A DNA stretch of 64,000 nucleotides from Novosphingobium sp. SCN 66-18. GTDB lineage: Bacteria; Pseudomonadota; Alphaproteobacteria; Sphingomonadales; Sphingomonadaceae. The translations under genes were made by a program, and so were the position numbers. The notes beneath the pieces were generated by a model, which saw only the letters and a program-made list of their open reading frames with translations, did no database searches and had not been told where the DNA came from. This document shows, piece after piece, positions 7,844-18,100 of this stretch. Each line of letters starts with the position of its first letter. Positions within the stretch are counted from its first letter, which is position 1. The DNA is taken from positions 1-64,000 of the forward strand of contig MEGD01000008.1 in NCBI GenBank assembly GCA_001725355.1, given 5' to 3'.

Positions 7844-10800
7844 TCAGGCCAACGTCATCAGACTGGCGTTTCCTCCGGCCGCCGTGGTGTTGATCGAAAT
7901 GGACTGTTCGCCCACCAGCATCGCCCGCGCATAGCCGCCGGCGGCGCAAGGCGCTTCGGCGGTGACGATCGGGCCGGGCAGCGCGGCGAGCGCCGGCTGC
8001 ACCGCCAACACGAAGGCGCTGTCCCCGTGAACCAGCGCGCGGGCGAACGGCCCGGCCTGGCGCCAGTCGGCCGGCGCCAGCACCCGCTCGGCCAGCGCGG
8101 AGGGCAGGGACGGCAACAGGACGGGGTCGGCGATGACCGCCGTGTTGCCGTTTGCCGTCGCGGCCTCGATCTGTTCGGCGAGGGCGGCGCTGTCCTGCGC
8201 GAACAGGATCACGCGCCCGGCGGGGCCGATCCGGTAGAGGTTGTGTTCGCCCACCGGGCCGGGCAGCACGTTCTCCTCGTCCACCGGGAACGGCAGGGCA
8301 GGGCGCGGCTGGACGAGGCGCTGGAGATAGAGCGGCCCGCCCGCCTTCGGTCCGGTGCCCGAAAGCCCGTGCCCGCCGAAGGGCTGCACCCCCACCACCG
8401 CGCCGATCACGTTGCGGTTGACGTAGATGTTGCCGACTTGGATACGGCTGGTGACGTGGGCGATGGTGTCGTCCAGCCGGGTATGGAGGCCGAAAGTCAG
8501 GCCGAAGCCCCAGGCGTTGATCGCGTCGATCAGTGCGTCGATGTCCTGTCGGCGATAGCGGATCACGTGCAGGACCGGACCGAAAACTTCCTGTTTCAGA
8601 TCGGACAGGGCTTCGAGTTTGATGATCGTGGGCGCAACGAACGTGCCGGCCCGCGTTTCGGGGGGCAGGGGCAGGCGTTCCACCTTGCGATCGCGCGCGC
8701 GCATCGCGTCGACATGCGCCTCGATCCGGGCCTGCGCCTCGGCGGTGATGACCGGGCCGATGTCTACCGCCAGCCGGTCGGTGCGGCCGATGCGCAGTTC
8801 GGCCAGCGCGCCCTTCAGCATGGCGAGCACCCGGTCGGCCGCGTCTTCCTGCAGGCACAGCACGCGCAGCGCGGAGCAGCGCTGCCCGGCGCTGTCGAAG
8901 GCCGAGGCGATGACATCGGCCACGACCTGCTCCGCCAGCGCGGAGGAATCGACGATCATCGCGTTCTGCCCGCCGGTTTCGGCGATCAGCGGGATCGGGC
9001 GGCCGGCGGCGGAAAGGCGGGTGGAAAGCTGCTTCTGAAGCAGGCGGCCGACGTCGGTGGAGCCGGTGAACATCACCCCCGCCGTTTCGGGCGCGCCGAC
9101 CAATGCCGCGCCGATCGCGCCATCGCCCGGCACGAACTGGAGCACGTCCGCCGGCACGCCTGCCGCGTGCAGCAGGCGCACGGCTTCGGCCGCGATCAGC
9201 GGGGTTTCCTCGGCGGGCTTCGCCAGCACCGGGTTGCCGGCGACGAGCGCGGCGGCGACCTGCCCGGTGAAGATCGCCAGCGGGAAGTTCCACGGGCTGA
9301 TGCAGACGACCGGCCCCAGCGGCGTGCTGCCGGCAAGGTCGCCGCGGGCGCGGACGGCGTAGTAGCGCAGGAAATCCACCGCCTCGCGCACTTCGGCCAC
9401 GGCGTTGGGCACGGATTTGCCCGCTTCGCGCACGATCAGCGCGAGCAGATCGGGCATGGCCGCTTCCAGCGCATCGGCCGCGCGTTCGAGGCAGGTCGCG
9501 CGCGCGTTGATCGGCGTGGAAGCCCAGGTGGCGGCGGCGCCGGCGGCGATGCGGACCGCCTCGCGCGCGGCTTCGGCGGTCACGTCGGCAACGGTTCCCA
9601 CGGTGTCGCCGTGGTCGGCCGGATTGCGCACCGGCCGCGCCGGAAGCGTGGCGAGGCGCGGGGAGGGCATGGCGTGGACCGGCTCGCGGCTGGCGGCGGC
9701 GAACCGCTCGGACAGATCGGCCAGCACGGTCTCGCTGGAAAGGTCCACGCCCTTGCTGTTGCGCCGGCCGGGATAGAGCGTGCCGGGTAGCGCGATGCCG
9801 GGGTGCGGCGCGCCGGGGATGGGCATGGCGCGGACCTGCTCCACCGGATCGGCGATAATCTCCTCCACCGGCACGGCCTCGTTGGCGATGCGGTTGACGA
9901 ACGAGGAGTTCGCGCCGTTTTCCAGCAGGCGGCGGACAAGGTAGGCGAGCAGCGTCTCGTGCGTGCCGACGGGGGCGTAGATACGGCAGGGGCGGTCCAG
10001 CTTGTCCGCGCCGACGACTTCCTCGTAGAGCGGTTCGCCCATGCCGTGCAGGCACTGGAACTCGTAAGTGCCGGTGGCGAAATCCGGCCCGGCCATGGCA
10101 TGAATCGTCGCCAGCGTATGCGCGTTGTGCGTGGCGAATTGCGGAAATACCGCGTCCGGCGCGTCCAGCAGGCGGCGCGCGCAGGCGATATAGGCGACAT
10201 CGGTGTGGACCTTGCGGGTATAGACCGGGAAATCGGCCAACCCGTCCACTTGCGCCCGTTTGATCTCGGCGTCCCAGTAGGCGCCCTTGACCAGCCGCAC
10301 CATGATTCGCCGGCCGGACCGGCGCGCCAGCGCGACGATCCAGTCGATCACATGCGGGCAGCGCTTGCCATAGCCCTGAACCACGAAGCCCAGGCCGTTC
10401 CAGCCGGCAAGACCGGGATCGAGCGCGAGGCTTTCCAGCAGGTAGAGCGAGAGTTCTAGCCGGTCGGCTTCCTCGGCGTCGATGTTGAGGCCGATGTCGA
10501 ACCGCTTGGCGAGTTCGCACAGGCCCTTCACGCGCGGCAGGAGTTCGGCCATCACGCGATCCGCCTGAGCGCGGGCGTAGCGCGGATGGAGCGCGGAGAG
10601 CTTGATCGAGATGCCGGGGCCTTCGACGATGCCGCGCCCCGCCGATGCCCGGCCGATGGCGCGGATCGCGTTCTCGTAATCGGCAAGGTAGCGCGCCGCG
10701 TCGTCGGCGGTCATCGCGGCCTCGCCCAGCATGTCGTAGCTGTAGCGAAAGCCCTTCGCCTCCAGTTCGCGCGCGCGCTCCAGCGCTTCCTCGATGGTGC

Positions 10801-11362
10801 GGCCAGTGACGAACTGTTCGCCCATCATCCGCATGGCCAGATCGACGCCGCGCCGGATGATCGGTTCGCCGGCGCGGGCGATCAGGCGGGTCAGCGCGTT
10901 GCCCAGGTTCCGGTCATCGACGCTGGCGGTGAGCTTGCCCGTCACCACCAGCCCCCAGGTGGCGGCGTTGACGAACAGCGAGCGGTTGCCGCCGATATGG
11001 GCGCGCCAGTCGCCGCCGGCGATCTTGTCGCGGATCAGCGCGTCGCGCGTGGCATCGTCGGGAATGCGCAGCAGCGCTTCGGCAAGGCACATCAGCGCCA
11101 CGCCTTCCTGCGTGGAGAGCGCGAATTCCTGCACCAGCTGGTCCACCCCGCTGCCCTTGGGCCGGGCGCGCAGGGCTTCGACCAGACGGCGGGCAAGCGC
11201 GGCCGCTTCGGCGCGGGCCTCATCGGGCAGCGTGGCTTGCGGTAGCAGCGCGGCAATGCAGTCCTGCTCAGGGCGCCGATAGGCGGCGGTGATCGCCCGG
11301 CGCAGCGCATCCTGTTCGCGGACGGGCGGGGCGAAATCGGCGAAGGGCGGACGCGTAGTCAT
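7844..11362 (-). CDS. putA: bifunctional proline dehydrogenase / glutamate-semialdehyde dehydrogenase PutA
   Basis: A 1172-residue cytosolic or membrane-peripheral enzyme that oxidises proline to glutamate via pyrroline-5-carboxylate with FAD and then NAD. The N-terminal part (to about 480) is the proline-dehydrogenase barrel (ISIKLSALHPRY, RIMVRLVKGAYWD, YEFQCLHGMGEPLYE). The aldehyde dehydrogenase half follows (SPWNFPLAIFTGQVAAAL, IAETGGQNAMI) with catalytic Cys829 in DSAGQRCSALR. It lacks the N-terminal ribbon-helix-helix DNA-binding domain of E. coli PutA, so it should not repress its own gene. The extra C-terminal ~200 residues match the longer non-DNA-binding PutA type. Regulation is probably by the divergent Lrp-family gene, 118 bp away. 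The gene ends 80 bp before the acylase start on the same strand. Confidence 0.97.
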   Translation of the reverse strand: MTTRPPFADFAPPVREQDALRRAITAAYRRPEQDCIAALLPQATLPDEARAEAAALARRLVEALRARPKGSGVDQLVQEFALSTQEGVALMCLAEALLRIPDDATRDALIRDKIAGGDWRAHIGGNRSLFVNAATWGLVVTGKLTASVDDRNLGNALTRLIARAGEPIIRRGVDLAMRMMGEQFVTGRTIEEALERARELEAKGFRYSYDMLGEAAMTADDAARYLADYENAIRAIGRASAGRGIVEGPGISIKLSALHPRYARAQADRVMAELLPRVKGLCELAKRFDIGLNIDAEEADRLELSLYLLESLALDPGLAGWNGLGFVVQGYGKRCPHVIDWIVALARRSGRRIMVRLVKGAYWDAEIKRAQVDGLADFPVYTRKVHTDVAYIACARRLLDAPDAVFPQFATHNAHTLATIHAMAGPDFATGTYEFQCLHGMGEPLYEEVVGADKLDRPCRIYAPVGTHETLLAYLVRRLLENGANSSFVNRIANEAVPVEEIIADPVEQVRAMPIPGAPHPGIALPGTLYPGRRNSKGVDLSSETVLADLSERFAAASREPVHAMPSPRLATLPARPVRNPADHGDTVGTVADVTAEAAREAVRIAAGAAATWASTPINARATCLERAADALEAAMPDLLALIVREAGKSVPNAVAEVREAVDFLRYYAVRARGDLAGSTPLGPVVCISPWNFPLAIFTGQVAAALVAGNPVLAKPAEETPLIAAEAVRLLHAAGVPADVLQFVPGDGAIGAALVGAPETAGVMFTGSTDVGRLLQKQLSTRLSAAGRPIPLIAETGGQNAMIVDSSALAEQVVADVIASAFDSAGQRCSALRVLCLQEDAADRVLAMLKGALAELRIGRTDRLAVDIGPVITAEAQARIEAHVDAMRARDRKVERLPLPPETRAGTFVAPTIIKLEALSDLKQEVFGPVLHVIRYRRQDIDALIDAINAWGFGLTFGLHTRLDDTIAHVTSRIQVGNIYVNRNVIGAVVGVQPFGGHGLSGTGPKAGGPLYLQRLVQPRPALPFPVDEENVLPGPVGEHNLYRIGPAGRVILFAQDSAALAEQIEAATANGNTAVIADPVLLPSLPSALAERVLAPADWRQAGPFARALVHGDSAFVLAVQPALAALPGPIVTAEAPCAAGGYARAMLVGEQSISINTTAAGGNASLMTLA

Positions 11363-11425
11363 GGGGGCGGACCTCTGGAAAGGGACGCGATGATCCTATC
11401 AGAAGTGCGGAAGGCAATCTGGCTT

Positions 11426-11443
11426 ATTTGGCGCGATTCAAAT
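11426..11443. promoter_or_regulatory. candidate Lrp/PutR operator between putA and its regulator
   Basis: ATTTG-N8-CAAAT is an AT-flanked inverted repeat in the 118-bp divergent region between putA and the Lrp-type gene. The size and AT-rich arms fit an Lrp/AsnC-type site. The assignment rests on position and symmetry only. Confidence 0.4.
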
Positions 11444-11480
11444 AGGGAGAAAGAGGAAATTGGCGGAAAGAAAGGGCGAT

Positions 11481-11963
11481 ATGCCTGAAGAAATCGATAT
11501 GGAAAGGCAACTTGACCAGTTCGATAAACGCATCCTCGACGTGCTGGGGCGCGAGGGGCGTTTGCCCGTGACCGAGCTGGCCGAGCGCGTCGGGCTTTCG
11601 AAGACGCCGTGCCAGGTCCGGCTGAAGCGGCTGGTGGACGATGGCGTCATCACCGGCTTCCGCGCCGTGATCGATCCCGCGCGGCTGGGGCTGGATCACA
11701 TCGCCTTTACCGAAGTGAAGCTGTCCGACACGCGCGAACAGGCGCTGGCCGAGTTCAACCGGGGGGTGAAGGCGATCGCGGAAGTGGAGGAATGCCACAT
11801 GATCGCGGGCAATTTCGATTACCTGCTGAAGGTCCGCACTGCCAACATCGCCCGGTTCCGCGCGGTGCTGGGCGAGAAGATTTCCCGCCTGCCGCACGTT
11901 TCGCACACGTCCACGTTCGTGGTGATGGAAGCGGTCAAGGACCTGTCGGGCCGCGCGCCCTGA
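11481..11963 (+). CDS. putR: Lrp/AsnC-family transcriptional regulator, likely PutR
   Basis: A protein of about 160 residues with an N-terminal winged helix (DQFDKRILDVLGREGRLPVT, then LAERVGLSKTPCQVRLKRL) and a C-terminal RAM ligand-binding domain (AFTEVKLSD, VEECHMIAGNFDYLLKVRT). This is the family of proline-responsive activators that sit divergently from putA in alphaproteobacteria, so activation of putA in response to proline is the natural inference. Two starts are possible: TTG at 11460 behind AGAGGAAA, or ATG at 11481 behind AAAGGGCG. I take the ATG because spacing is better. Its 3' end overlaps the convergent histidine kinase gene by 29 bp. Confidence 0.9.
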   Translation: MPEEIDMERQLDQFDKRILDVLGREGRLPVTELAERVGLSKTPCQVRLKRLVDDGVITGFRAVIDPARLGLDHIAFTEVKLSDTREQALAEFNRGVKAIAEVEECHMIAGNFDYLLKVRTANIARFRAVLGEKISRLPHVSHTSTFVVMEAVKDLSGRAP

Positions 11964-13314
11964 GCTGAACGATAAGGCCGTGTGCGGGCGATGGCCGGTT
12001 TTCCAGCGTCAGCGCCAGGCCATAGGCGGTCGCGATGTCGTGCGCGATGGCAAGGCCCAGCCCCGATCCGGGCTTGCCGGGATCGAAGCGGCTGCCAATT
12101 TCGAAGGCGCGGGCGATGTCGCCGACGGCAAGGCCGGGGCCATCGTCGACCACGCGGACGCTGCCGTCCTCGCCAATCACCAGTTGCACCCGGCTTTCGG
12201 ACCACTTGCCCGCGTTGTCGATGAGGTTGGAAAGCAGTTCGGACAGGTCCACCGGATCGACCGGCCACGCCGCCTCCGGCCCTGCGTGGTTGACGAGATC
12301 GAAGCGCTTGTCCGGGTGCAGCCGGCGCATGGCGGAGAGGATCGGTGCCAGAACGTCGGACAGGCGGCTGATCGCGCCGGGTGCGCCCGATCCGGCGGCG
12401 GAGCGGGCGCGGGCGAGCTGGTATTCGATCTGCTGCGCCATCAGCCGCGTCTGTTCCAGCAATACCGCGGCGGGGGCGGAGGTGCCGCCATCCTGCGCCA
12501 GCCGTTCGGCCTCGTCGGTGATAACCGCCAGCGGCGTGCGCAGCGCGTGGGCCAGGTTGCCGGCCTGTACCCGCGCGCGGTCGACGATCGCGGTGTTGTG
12601 GGCGATATAGGCGTTGAGGTCGTCCACCAGCGGCGCGATCTCCACCGGGTAATTGCCGTCCAGCCGCGCGGTGGTGCCGGCGCGCAGGCGCGAGGTGGCC
12701 TGCGCCAGCCGGTCGAGCGGGCGGAAGCCGAACACCACGATGAACACGCCCGTCGCCACCAGCGCCACGGCCAGCGCCAGCAGCCACAGCGTCAGTTCGC
12801 GCGTGAACCGGGCGATGGTTTCGTCGAGCAGGCGCTGGTCGGTGGCGATCACGAAATGGATGTCGCGCCCGCTGGGGCTCTTGCGGATCAGGCCATAGGT
12901 GATGGCGGGGCCGGTCGGCCCGTTGTCGAGCCGGTGGACGATGACCGGGCCGTGGGCCACGTCCTCGTCCAGCGCGCCGCGCGTCATCGAGGCGGAGCGC
13001 AGGATCATCCCCCGGTCCACGCTGACCTGCCAGTAGAAGCCCGAAAGCGGCACCAGATAGCGCGGATCGGACAGGGGGCGGGTGAGTTCGATATGTTCGC
13101 CGGGGCCGATCTTCACCAGCCCCGACAGTTCGCGGACGTGGACGTCCAGTTCCTCGTGGTACTGTTCCTCGATGTGCTTGGTGAAGACGCGCGTGGCGGA
13201 GAACCAGATGCCGCCGATGCCGAGGCCGACCCACACGAGGATCGCCAGTAGCACGCGGGCGCGCAGGCTGTTGAGTAACCCGCGCGGGCCGGGGAGGGGG
13301 GCGTGATGCGTCAT
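11935..13314 (-). CDS. sensor histidine kinase (PhoQ/CzcS-like)
   Basis: A 459-residue membrane kinase. TM1 spans about residues 18-40 (LLAILVWVGLGIGGIWF), a periplasmic sensor domain of about 130 residues follows, and TM2 lies at about 172-195 (LWLLALAVALVATGVFIVVF). Then come a HAMP-like linker, the dimerisation helix with His256 (LAHALRTPLAVI), and an ATPase domain with N box (LLSNLIDNAGKWS), G1 (VVDDGPGL) and G2 (GSGLGLAIAHDI) motifs. It overlaps the response-regulator gene upstream by four bases, so they are one operon. The divergent RND efflux operon suggests it senses periplasmic metal or membrane stress and controls that pump; this is inference from position. Confidence 0.92.
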   Translation of the reverse strand: MTHHAPLPGPRGLLNSLRARVLLAILVWVGLGIGGIWFSATRVFTKHIEEQYHEELDVHVRELSGLVKIGPGEHIELTRPLSDPRYLVPLSGFYWQVSVDRGMILRSASMTRGALDEDVAHGPVIVHRLDNGPTGPAITYGLIRKSPSGRDIHFVIATDQRLLDETIARFTRELTLWLLALAVALVATGVFIVVFGFRPLDRLAQATSRLRAGTTARLDGNYPVEIAPLVDDLNAYIAHNTAIVDRARVQAGNLAHALRTPLAVITDEAERLAQDGGTSAPAAVLLEQTRLMAQQIEYQLARARSAAGSGAPGAISRLSDVLAPILSAMRRLHPDKRFDLVNHAGPEAAWPVDPVDLSELLSNLIDNAGKWSESRVQLVIGEDGSVRVVDDGPGLAVGDIARAFEIGSRFDPGKPGSGLGLAIAHDIATAYGLALTLENRPSPAHGLIVQLRARGPTGP

Positions 13315-13967
13315 CGTTCGAACCTGTAGCCCAGCCCGCGCAGCGTGGTGATGCGGTCGCGCCCGATCTTGCGGCGCAGGCGCGAGACCAGCACTTCCAC
13401 CGCGTTCAGTTCCCGCTGGCTGTCGAGATCGTAGAGATGCTCGATGATGTCGCCCTGCGACAGCACCTGCCCGGACCGGCGCAGGAACAGTTGCAGCAGG
13501 CGGAATTCCTGCTTGCTGAGCACCAGCGGCTCGCCATCGCGCAGCACCGTGCGGCTGACCGGATCGAGCCGGATGCCGGCTTCCTCCAGCCAGGGATCGT
13601 GCTTGCCCGCGTGGCGGCGGAACAGCGCGTTCAGTCGGGCCAGCAGTTCCTCGAAACGGACGGGCTTGACCACGAAATCGTCAGCGCCGGCGTTCAGCCC
13701 TTCCACTTTGTCCTGCCAGCTTCCGCGCGCGGTCAGGATCAGGATCGGGCATTCGACGCGGCGCGCACGCCAGAAGCGCAGCAGGTCCATGCCGGTGCCG
13801 TCGGGCAGGCCCAGATCGAGGATCACCGCCGCCATCTTGTCCATGTCGGGCCAGTCTTCGCCTTCCGCGCGGTTGCGGGCGAGATCGACGGCAAAGCCCG
13901 CGCCGCGCAGGCGGTCGGACAGGCGGCGCGCCAGTTGTTCGTCATCCTCGACCAGCAGCAGCCGCAT
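13311..13967 (-). CDS. OmpR-family response regulator
   Basis: A 218-residue DNA-binding regulator. The receiver domain has acidic residues at the start (LLVEDDEQ), phosphoacceptor Asp51 (VILDLGLPDG), the conserved Thr (ILTARG) and the Lys of VVKPVRFEEL. The C-terminal winged helix (SKQEFRLLQLFLRRSGQVL, then VLVSRLRRKIG and TTLRGLGYRF) is complete. ATG at 13967 gives an exact family N-terminus. It is the first gene of a two-gene operon with the kinase and is divergent from the efflux operon across 106 bp that contain paired CTGTCAG-type repeats. Confidence 0.94.
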   Translation of the reverse strand: MRLLLVEDDEQLARRLSDRLRGAGFAVDLARNRAEGEDWPDMDKMAAVILDLGLPDGTGMDLLRFWRARRVECPILILTARGSWQDKVEGLNAGADDFVVKPVRFEELLARLNALFRRHAGKHDPWLEEAGIRLDPVSRTVLRDGEPLVLSKQEFRLLQLFLRRSGQVLSQGDIIEHLYDLDSQRELNAVEVLVSRLRRKIGRDRITTLRGLGYRFER

Positions 13968-14014
13968 CGTCCTCGCCTTCCCCCTCCGCCGGTTGGTGCG
14001 CATCGGCGAAAAAG

Positions 14015-14051
14015 CTGTCAGTATTCCTCCAAACTGACAAGCTCCTGTCAG
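14015..14051. promoter_or_regulatory. candidate response-regulator operator (CTGTCAG repeats)
   Basis: Three copies of one heptamer lie between the response regulator and the efflux operon: CTGTCAG at 14015-14021, its inverse CTGACA at 14034-14039, and TGTCAG at 14046-14051. The last two form a perfect CTGACA-N6-TGTCAG palindrome. The placement between divergent genes fits autoregulation and pump control by the adjacent OmpR-type regulator. Confidence 0.5.
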
Positions 14052-14073
14052 GTTCGTGGCTATTGCCCCTGAT

Positions 14074-15180
14074 ATGGACAAGCGGATTCTTGCAGGCGGC
14101 GTGGCTGCCGTCGTTCTCGCCGGCGGTGCTTTCTGGTGGAGCACCAGTCGTGCGCCGGCTCCCGGAGCAACCGAAAGCGCGATGGAAAAAGCCGGGGCGC
14201 ACGCGCTGACGGCGGTGCAGATCGAACGCCTTGGCATCCAGGTGAAGCCGGCGGAAGACGCCGGCGCGCTGCCGATCGGTTCGGTGCCCGCGCAAGTCAA
14301 TCTGCCGCCCGAAGCACGCGTGGCGGTGACCACGCCTTTCGCCGGAACTGCGGTACAGGTTCTGGTGATCCAGGGACAGGCGGTTGCGAAGGGGCAGGCG
14401 CTGGCGGTGGTGCGCGCGGCGGAGCCGGTGCAGTTCGGCGCTGAACTCGCGCGATCCGAAGCCGATCTGGCGCTGACACGCGCCAATGCCAGCCGGCTTT
14501 CGCAACTCGCGCGCGAGGGCGTCGTTGCCGGCGTCCGCGCCGACGAGGCCAGCGCCGCGTTTCAGCGCAGCGAGGCGAGCGTGCGCGAGAACCGCCGCCT
14601 GCTGGCGCTCGCCGGCGCGGGGCGTGATGGCACGGTCACGCTGCGCGCGCCCATTGCGGGACGCGTGGCGACGGCGACGATCGAAACCGGTGCGGCCGTC
14701 GGTGGCGGTGCGGCGCCGTTCGTGATCGAGAACACCTCGGCGCTGCGGCTGGACCTGCAATTGCCCGAACGGATGGCGGGGCAGGTGCAGCCGGGCATGG
14801 CAGTGCAGGTGCCGCTGGAGGGCGGCGCCACGGCGACAGGCCGAATCCTGTCGGTCGGCGCCTCGCTTGATCCGGTGACGCGCTCGATTGCCGCGAAGGC
14901 CAGCCTTTCGGCTTTGGACGGGCTGGTGCCCGGCAAGGGCGTGACCGCGGTGATTGGCGGCGCTTCGGGGGCCAGCGGCGTGGCGGTGCCGGTCAGCGCG
15001 GTCACCCGGATCGACGGGCAGGATTACGTCTTCGTGCGCAAGGGCAATGCCTTCGAGCGGCGCAAGGTGGCCGTCGCCATCGAAACCGGCGGGCGCGCGG
15101 TACTGTCCGGCGGAATCCGGGTCGGGGAACAGGTGGCGATCACCGGCGTGACCGAACTCAAGTCGCTGGCGGGGCAGTAA
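14074..15180 (+). CDS. RND efflux periplasmic adaptor (membrane fusion protein)
   Basis: A 368-residue adaptor linking an inner-membrane RND pump to an outer-membrane channel. A signal-anchor helix comes first (ILAGGVAAVVLAGGAFWW). A lipoyl/barrel-sandwich half (VTTPFAGTAVQVLVIQGQAV) precedes an alpha-helical hairpin, then the second lipoyl half (VTLRAPIAGRVATATIETGA) and a beta-barrel domain. The sequence is shorter than metal adaptors such as CzcB and has no obvious metal-binding His/Met tail. ATG at 14074 is preferred to the in-frame GTG at 14056. It is first in a tight operon (4 bp to the pump gene) divergent from a two-component system. Confidence 0.88.
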   Translation: MDKRILAGGVAAVVLAGGAFWWSTSRAPAPGATESAMEKAGAHALTAVQIERLGIQVKPAEDAGALPIGSVPAQVNLPPEARVAVTTPFAGTAVQVLVIQGQAVAKGQALAVVRAAEPVQFGAELARSEADLALTRANASRLSQLAREGVVAGVRADEASAAFQRSEASVRENRRLLALAGAGRDGTVTLRAPIAGRVATATIETGAAVGGGAAPFVIENTSALRLDLQLPERMAGQVQPGMAVQVPLEGGATATGRILSVGASLDPVTRSIAAKASLSALDGLVPGKGVTAVIGGASGASGVAVPVSAVTRIDGQDYVFVRKGNAFERRKVAVAIETGGRAVLSGGIRVGEQVAITGVTELKSLAGQ

Positions 15181-15184
15181 GGCG

Positions 15185-18100
15185 ATGTTGCGGAGGCTGG
15201 TCGAAAAAGCGCTGTCGCTGCGCCTCGTGATGATCGGGCTGGCGCTGGTGCTGGCGGGGGCGGGGGCGTGGTCTTTCGTCAACCTGCCGATCGACGCCTT
15301 TCCGGACATCAGTTCCACACAGGTCAAGATCATCCTCAAGGCGCCGGGCATGACGCCCGAGGAAGTCGAAAGCCGGGTGATCGCGCCGATCGAGATGGAG
15401 ATGCTGGGTATCCCCGATCAGAACGTGCTGCGCTCGGTCGCCAAGTACGCGATCGCGGACATCACGATCGACTTCAAGGACGGCACCGATATCTACTGGG
15501 CGCGCAACCAGGTGGCGGAGCGCCTGAACGGGGCAATGGGCGATCTGCCCAATACGGTGACTGGCGGGCTCGCGCCGATCTCCACCCCGTTGTCCGACAT
15601 GTACATGTTCACGCTGGAAGGGCCGCAAAGCCTTGCCGAAAAGCGTCGCGCGCTGGACTGGATCATCCGCCCCGCGCTGCGCACGGTGCCCGGCGTGGCC
15701 GATGTCAATGCGCTGGGCGGGCATGCCGAAACGTTCGAGGTATCGCCCGATCCGGCGGCGATGGCGGCGGCGGGGCTGACCGTTTCCGACCTGACGGCCG
15801 CGATCGAGGGCGGCAACCGCAACGACGGCGCGGGGCGTCTCGTCACCGGAGAGGAAGCCCTGATCGTGCGCTCCACCGGTGCGATCCGCACGCTGGAGGA
15901 CCTTTCCGCCGTTGTCGTGCGTTCCTCACCCTCCGGCATCGTACGCGTGAGCGATCTTGCCAGGGTGCGGATCGGCAGCCTGACCCGTTACGGCGCGGTG
16001 ACGCGCGACGGCAAGGGCGAAGCGGTGGAAGGCCTTGTCATCGGCCTGAAGGGCGCGGATGCTTCGAAAGTGGTGCAGGGGGTCAAGGCACGTCTGACCG
16101 AGATTGCGCCCAGCCTGCCCAAGGGCATGTCCGTCTCGGTATTCTATGACCGGTCCGAACTGATCGGGCACGCCGTTGGCACGGTCGAGCACGCGCTGCT
16201 CGAAGCGACCGTGCTGGTGATCGTGCTGTTGCTGTTGTTCCTGGGGGATGCGCGCGCCTCGGTCATCGTCGCGCTGGCGCTGCCGATGGCGGCGCTGCTG
16301 ACGTTCATTTGCATGCGGGCGATCGGCCTCACAGCCAACCTGATGAGCCTGGGCGGCCTCGCCATTGCCGTGGGGATGCTGATCGACGGCGCGGTGGTGG
16401 TGGTGGAGAATGTGGTCGAGCGCCTTTCGGACGAAAGCCATGCGAAATCGGGCAAGCTCTACAACGTGCTGGTGGCCTCGGCCGAAGTGGCGACGCCGGT
16501 CGCTTCGGGCATGGCGATCATCGCGTTGGTGTTCCTGCCGCTGCTGACGCTGGAAGGGCTGGAAGGCAAGCTGTTTGCCCCCGTGGCGCTGACCATCGTG
16601 CTGGCGCTGCTGTCGGCGCTGGTGCTGTCGCTGACGCTCGTGCCGGTGCTGGCCTATTACGTGTTGAAAGTGCGGCTGGGCCATCACGAGCCGTGGCTGA
16701 TGCGCCAGTTGGGGCCGCGCTATGCCGCGCTGCTCAAGGGCGCGTTTGCGCGCAAGCGGTTGGTGTTCTCGATCGCGGGCGTCTCGCTGCTGCTGACGGG
16801 CGTGGCCTATTCGATGACCGGCAAGACCTTCCTGCCGACCATGGATGAAGGCTCGGTCATCGTGCAGCTTACCAAGGTGCCGAGCATCTCGCTGCCGCAC
16901 AGCCTTGACGACGACATGAAGGTGCAGCGGGCCATCCGGGCGAAAGTGCCGGAAGTGACCGAAGTGATCGCCCGCACCGGTTCCGACGAACTGGGCCTCG
17001 ATCCGATGGGCCTCAACGAGACCGACAGCTTTCTCAAGCTCAAGCCGCGCAGCGAATGGCGCGTCAACGACAAGGACTGGCTGGTCGAGGAAATTCGCAA
17101 GGTCATGGAAGACCTGCCGGGTATCCAGCCGACGTTCACCCAGCCAATCGAGATGCGCATCTCCGAAATGCTGACCGGTGCGCGCGGGGATCTGGCGATC
17201 AAGCTGTTCGGGCCGGACATCGGCGAGCTTTCGCGCCTTGCGGGGCAGATTCAGCAACGCCTCCAGACGATCCCCGGCACCAGCGAGGCGGTGACCGTGG
17301 CGAACGACAAGGTGGATTACCTCCAGTTCGACATCGACCGCGCCGCCGCCGGGCGCGTCGGCATGCCGGTCAACGACCTGCAGGATGCGATGCGCGCGCA
17401 GGTGGAAGGCGTGCGCGCGGGCGTGGTGGCCGAAGGCGTGCGGCGCGTGCCGATCGTGGTGCGCGGCGACAGCGGCGCGCAGGACGCGGGCGTGCAGTCC
17501 TTCGCCGACCAGCTCTACCGTTCGCCGTCGGGCCAGTTGGTGCGCGCCAGCGATGTGGCGAGAGTCTCGCGCGTGGAAGGGCCGGTCAAGCTGGAGCACG
17601 AGAACGGCTCGCGCTTCGCCATGATCCAGGCGTTTGTTTCCGGCCGCGACCTCGTGGGCTACGTGGACGAGGCCAAGGCCGACATCGCGCGCAACGTGAA
17701 GCTGCCGGCGGGATACCGGATCGTCTGGGGCGGGCAGTTCGAGAACCAGCAACGCGCCTCGGCCCGGCTGGCGCTGGTGCTGCCGATCTCGCTCGCGATG
17801 ATCTTCGTGGTGCTTTACGCCACGCTGCGCTCAGTGCGGGCCTCCCTGCTGATCCTCGTCAACATCCCCTTCGCGATGGTCGGCGGGATGATCTCGCTGG
17901 CGATGTCGGGGCAGTATCTCTCCGTGCCGGCCTCGGTTGGTTTCATTGCGCTGCTGGGCATCGCGGTACTCAACGGGCTCGTCATGGTGAGCTATTTCCG
18001 CCAGTTGCGCGAAGGCGGGATGCCCCTGGCCGAAGCGGTGCGGCGCGGGGCGGAGCGGCGGCTGCGGCCGGTGCTGATGACCGCCACGATCGCCGCCTTC

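Noticed and set aside
5154-7934. A 926-codon plus-strand open frame opposite the acylase gene
   Set aside because: Composition is Arg/Gly/Ala-rich, it contains no recognisable domain, and the minus strand has a full acylase with catalytic Ser197. It is an antisense shadow of high-GC codon bias.
5598-10520. A 1640-codon minus-strand frame that appears to fuse an Arg-rich region to the acylase
   Set aside because: The upstream 900 codons lie out of frame inside putA and have shadow composition. The acylase has its own ATG at 7763 and a signal peptide.
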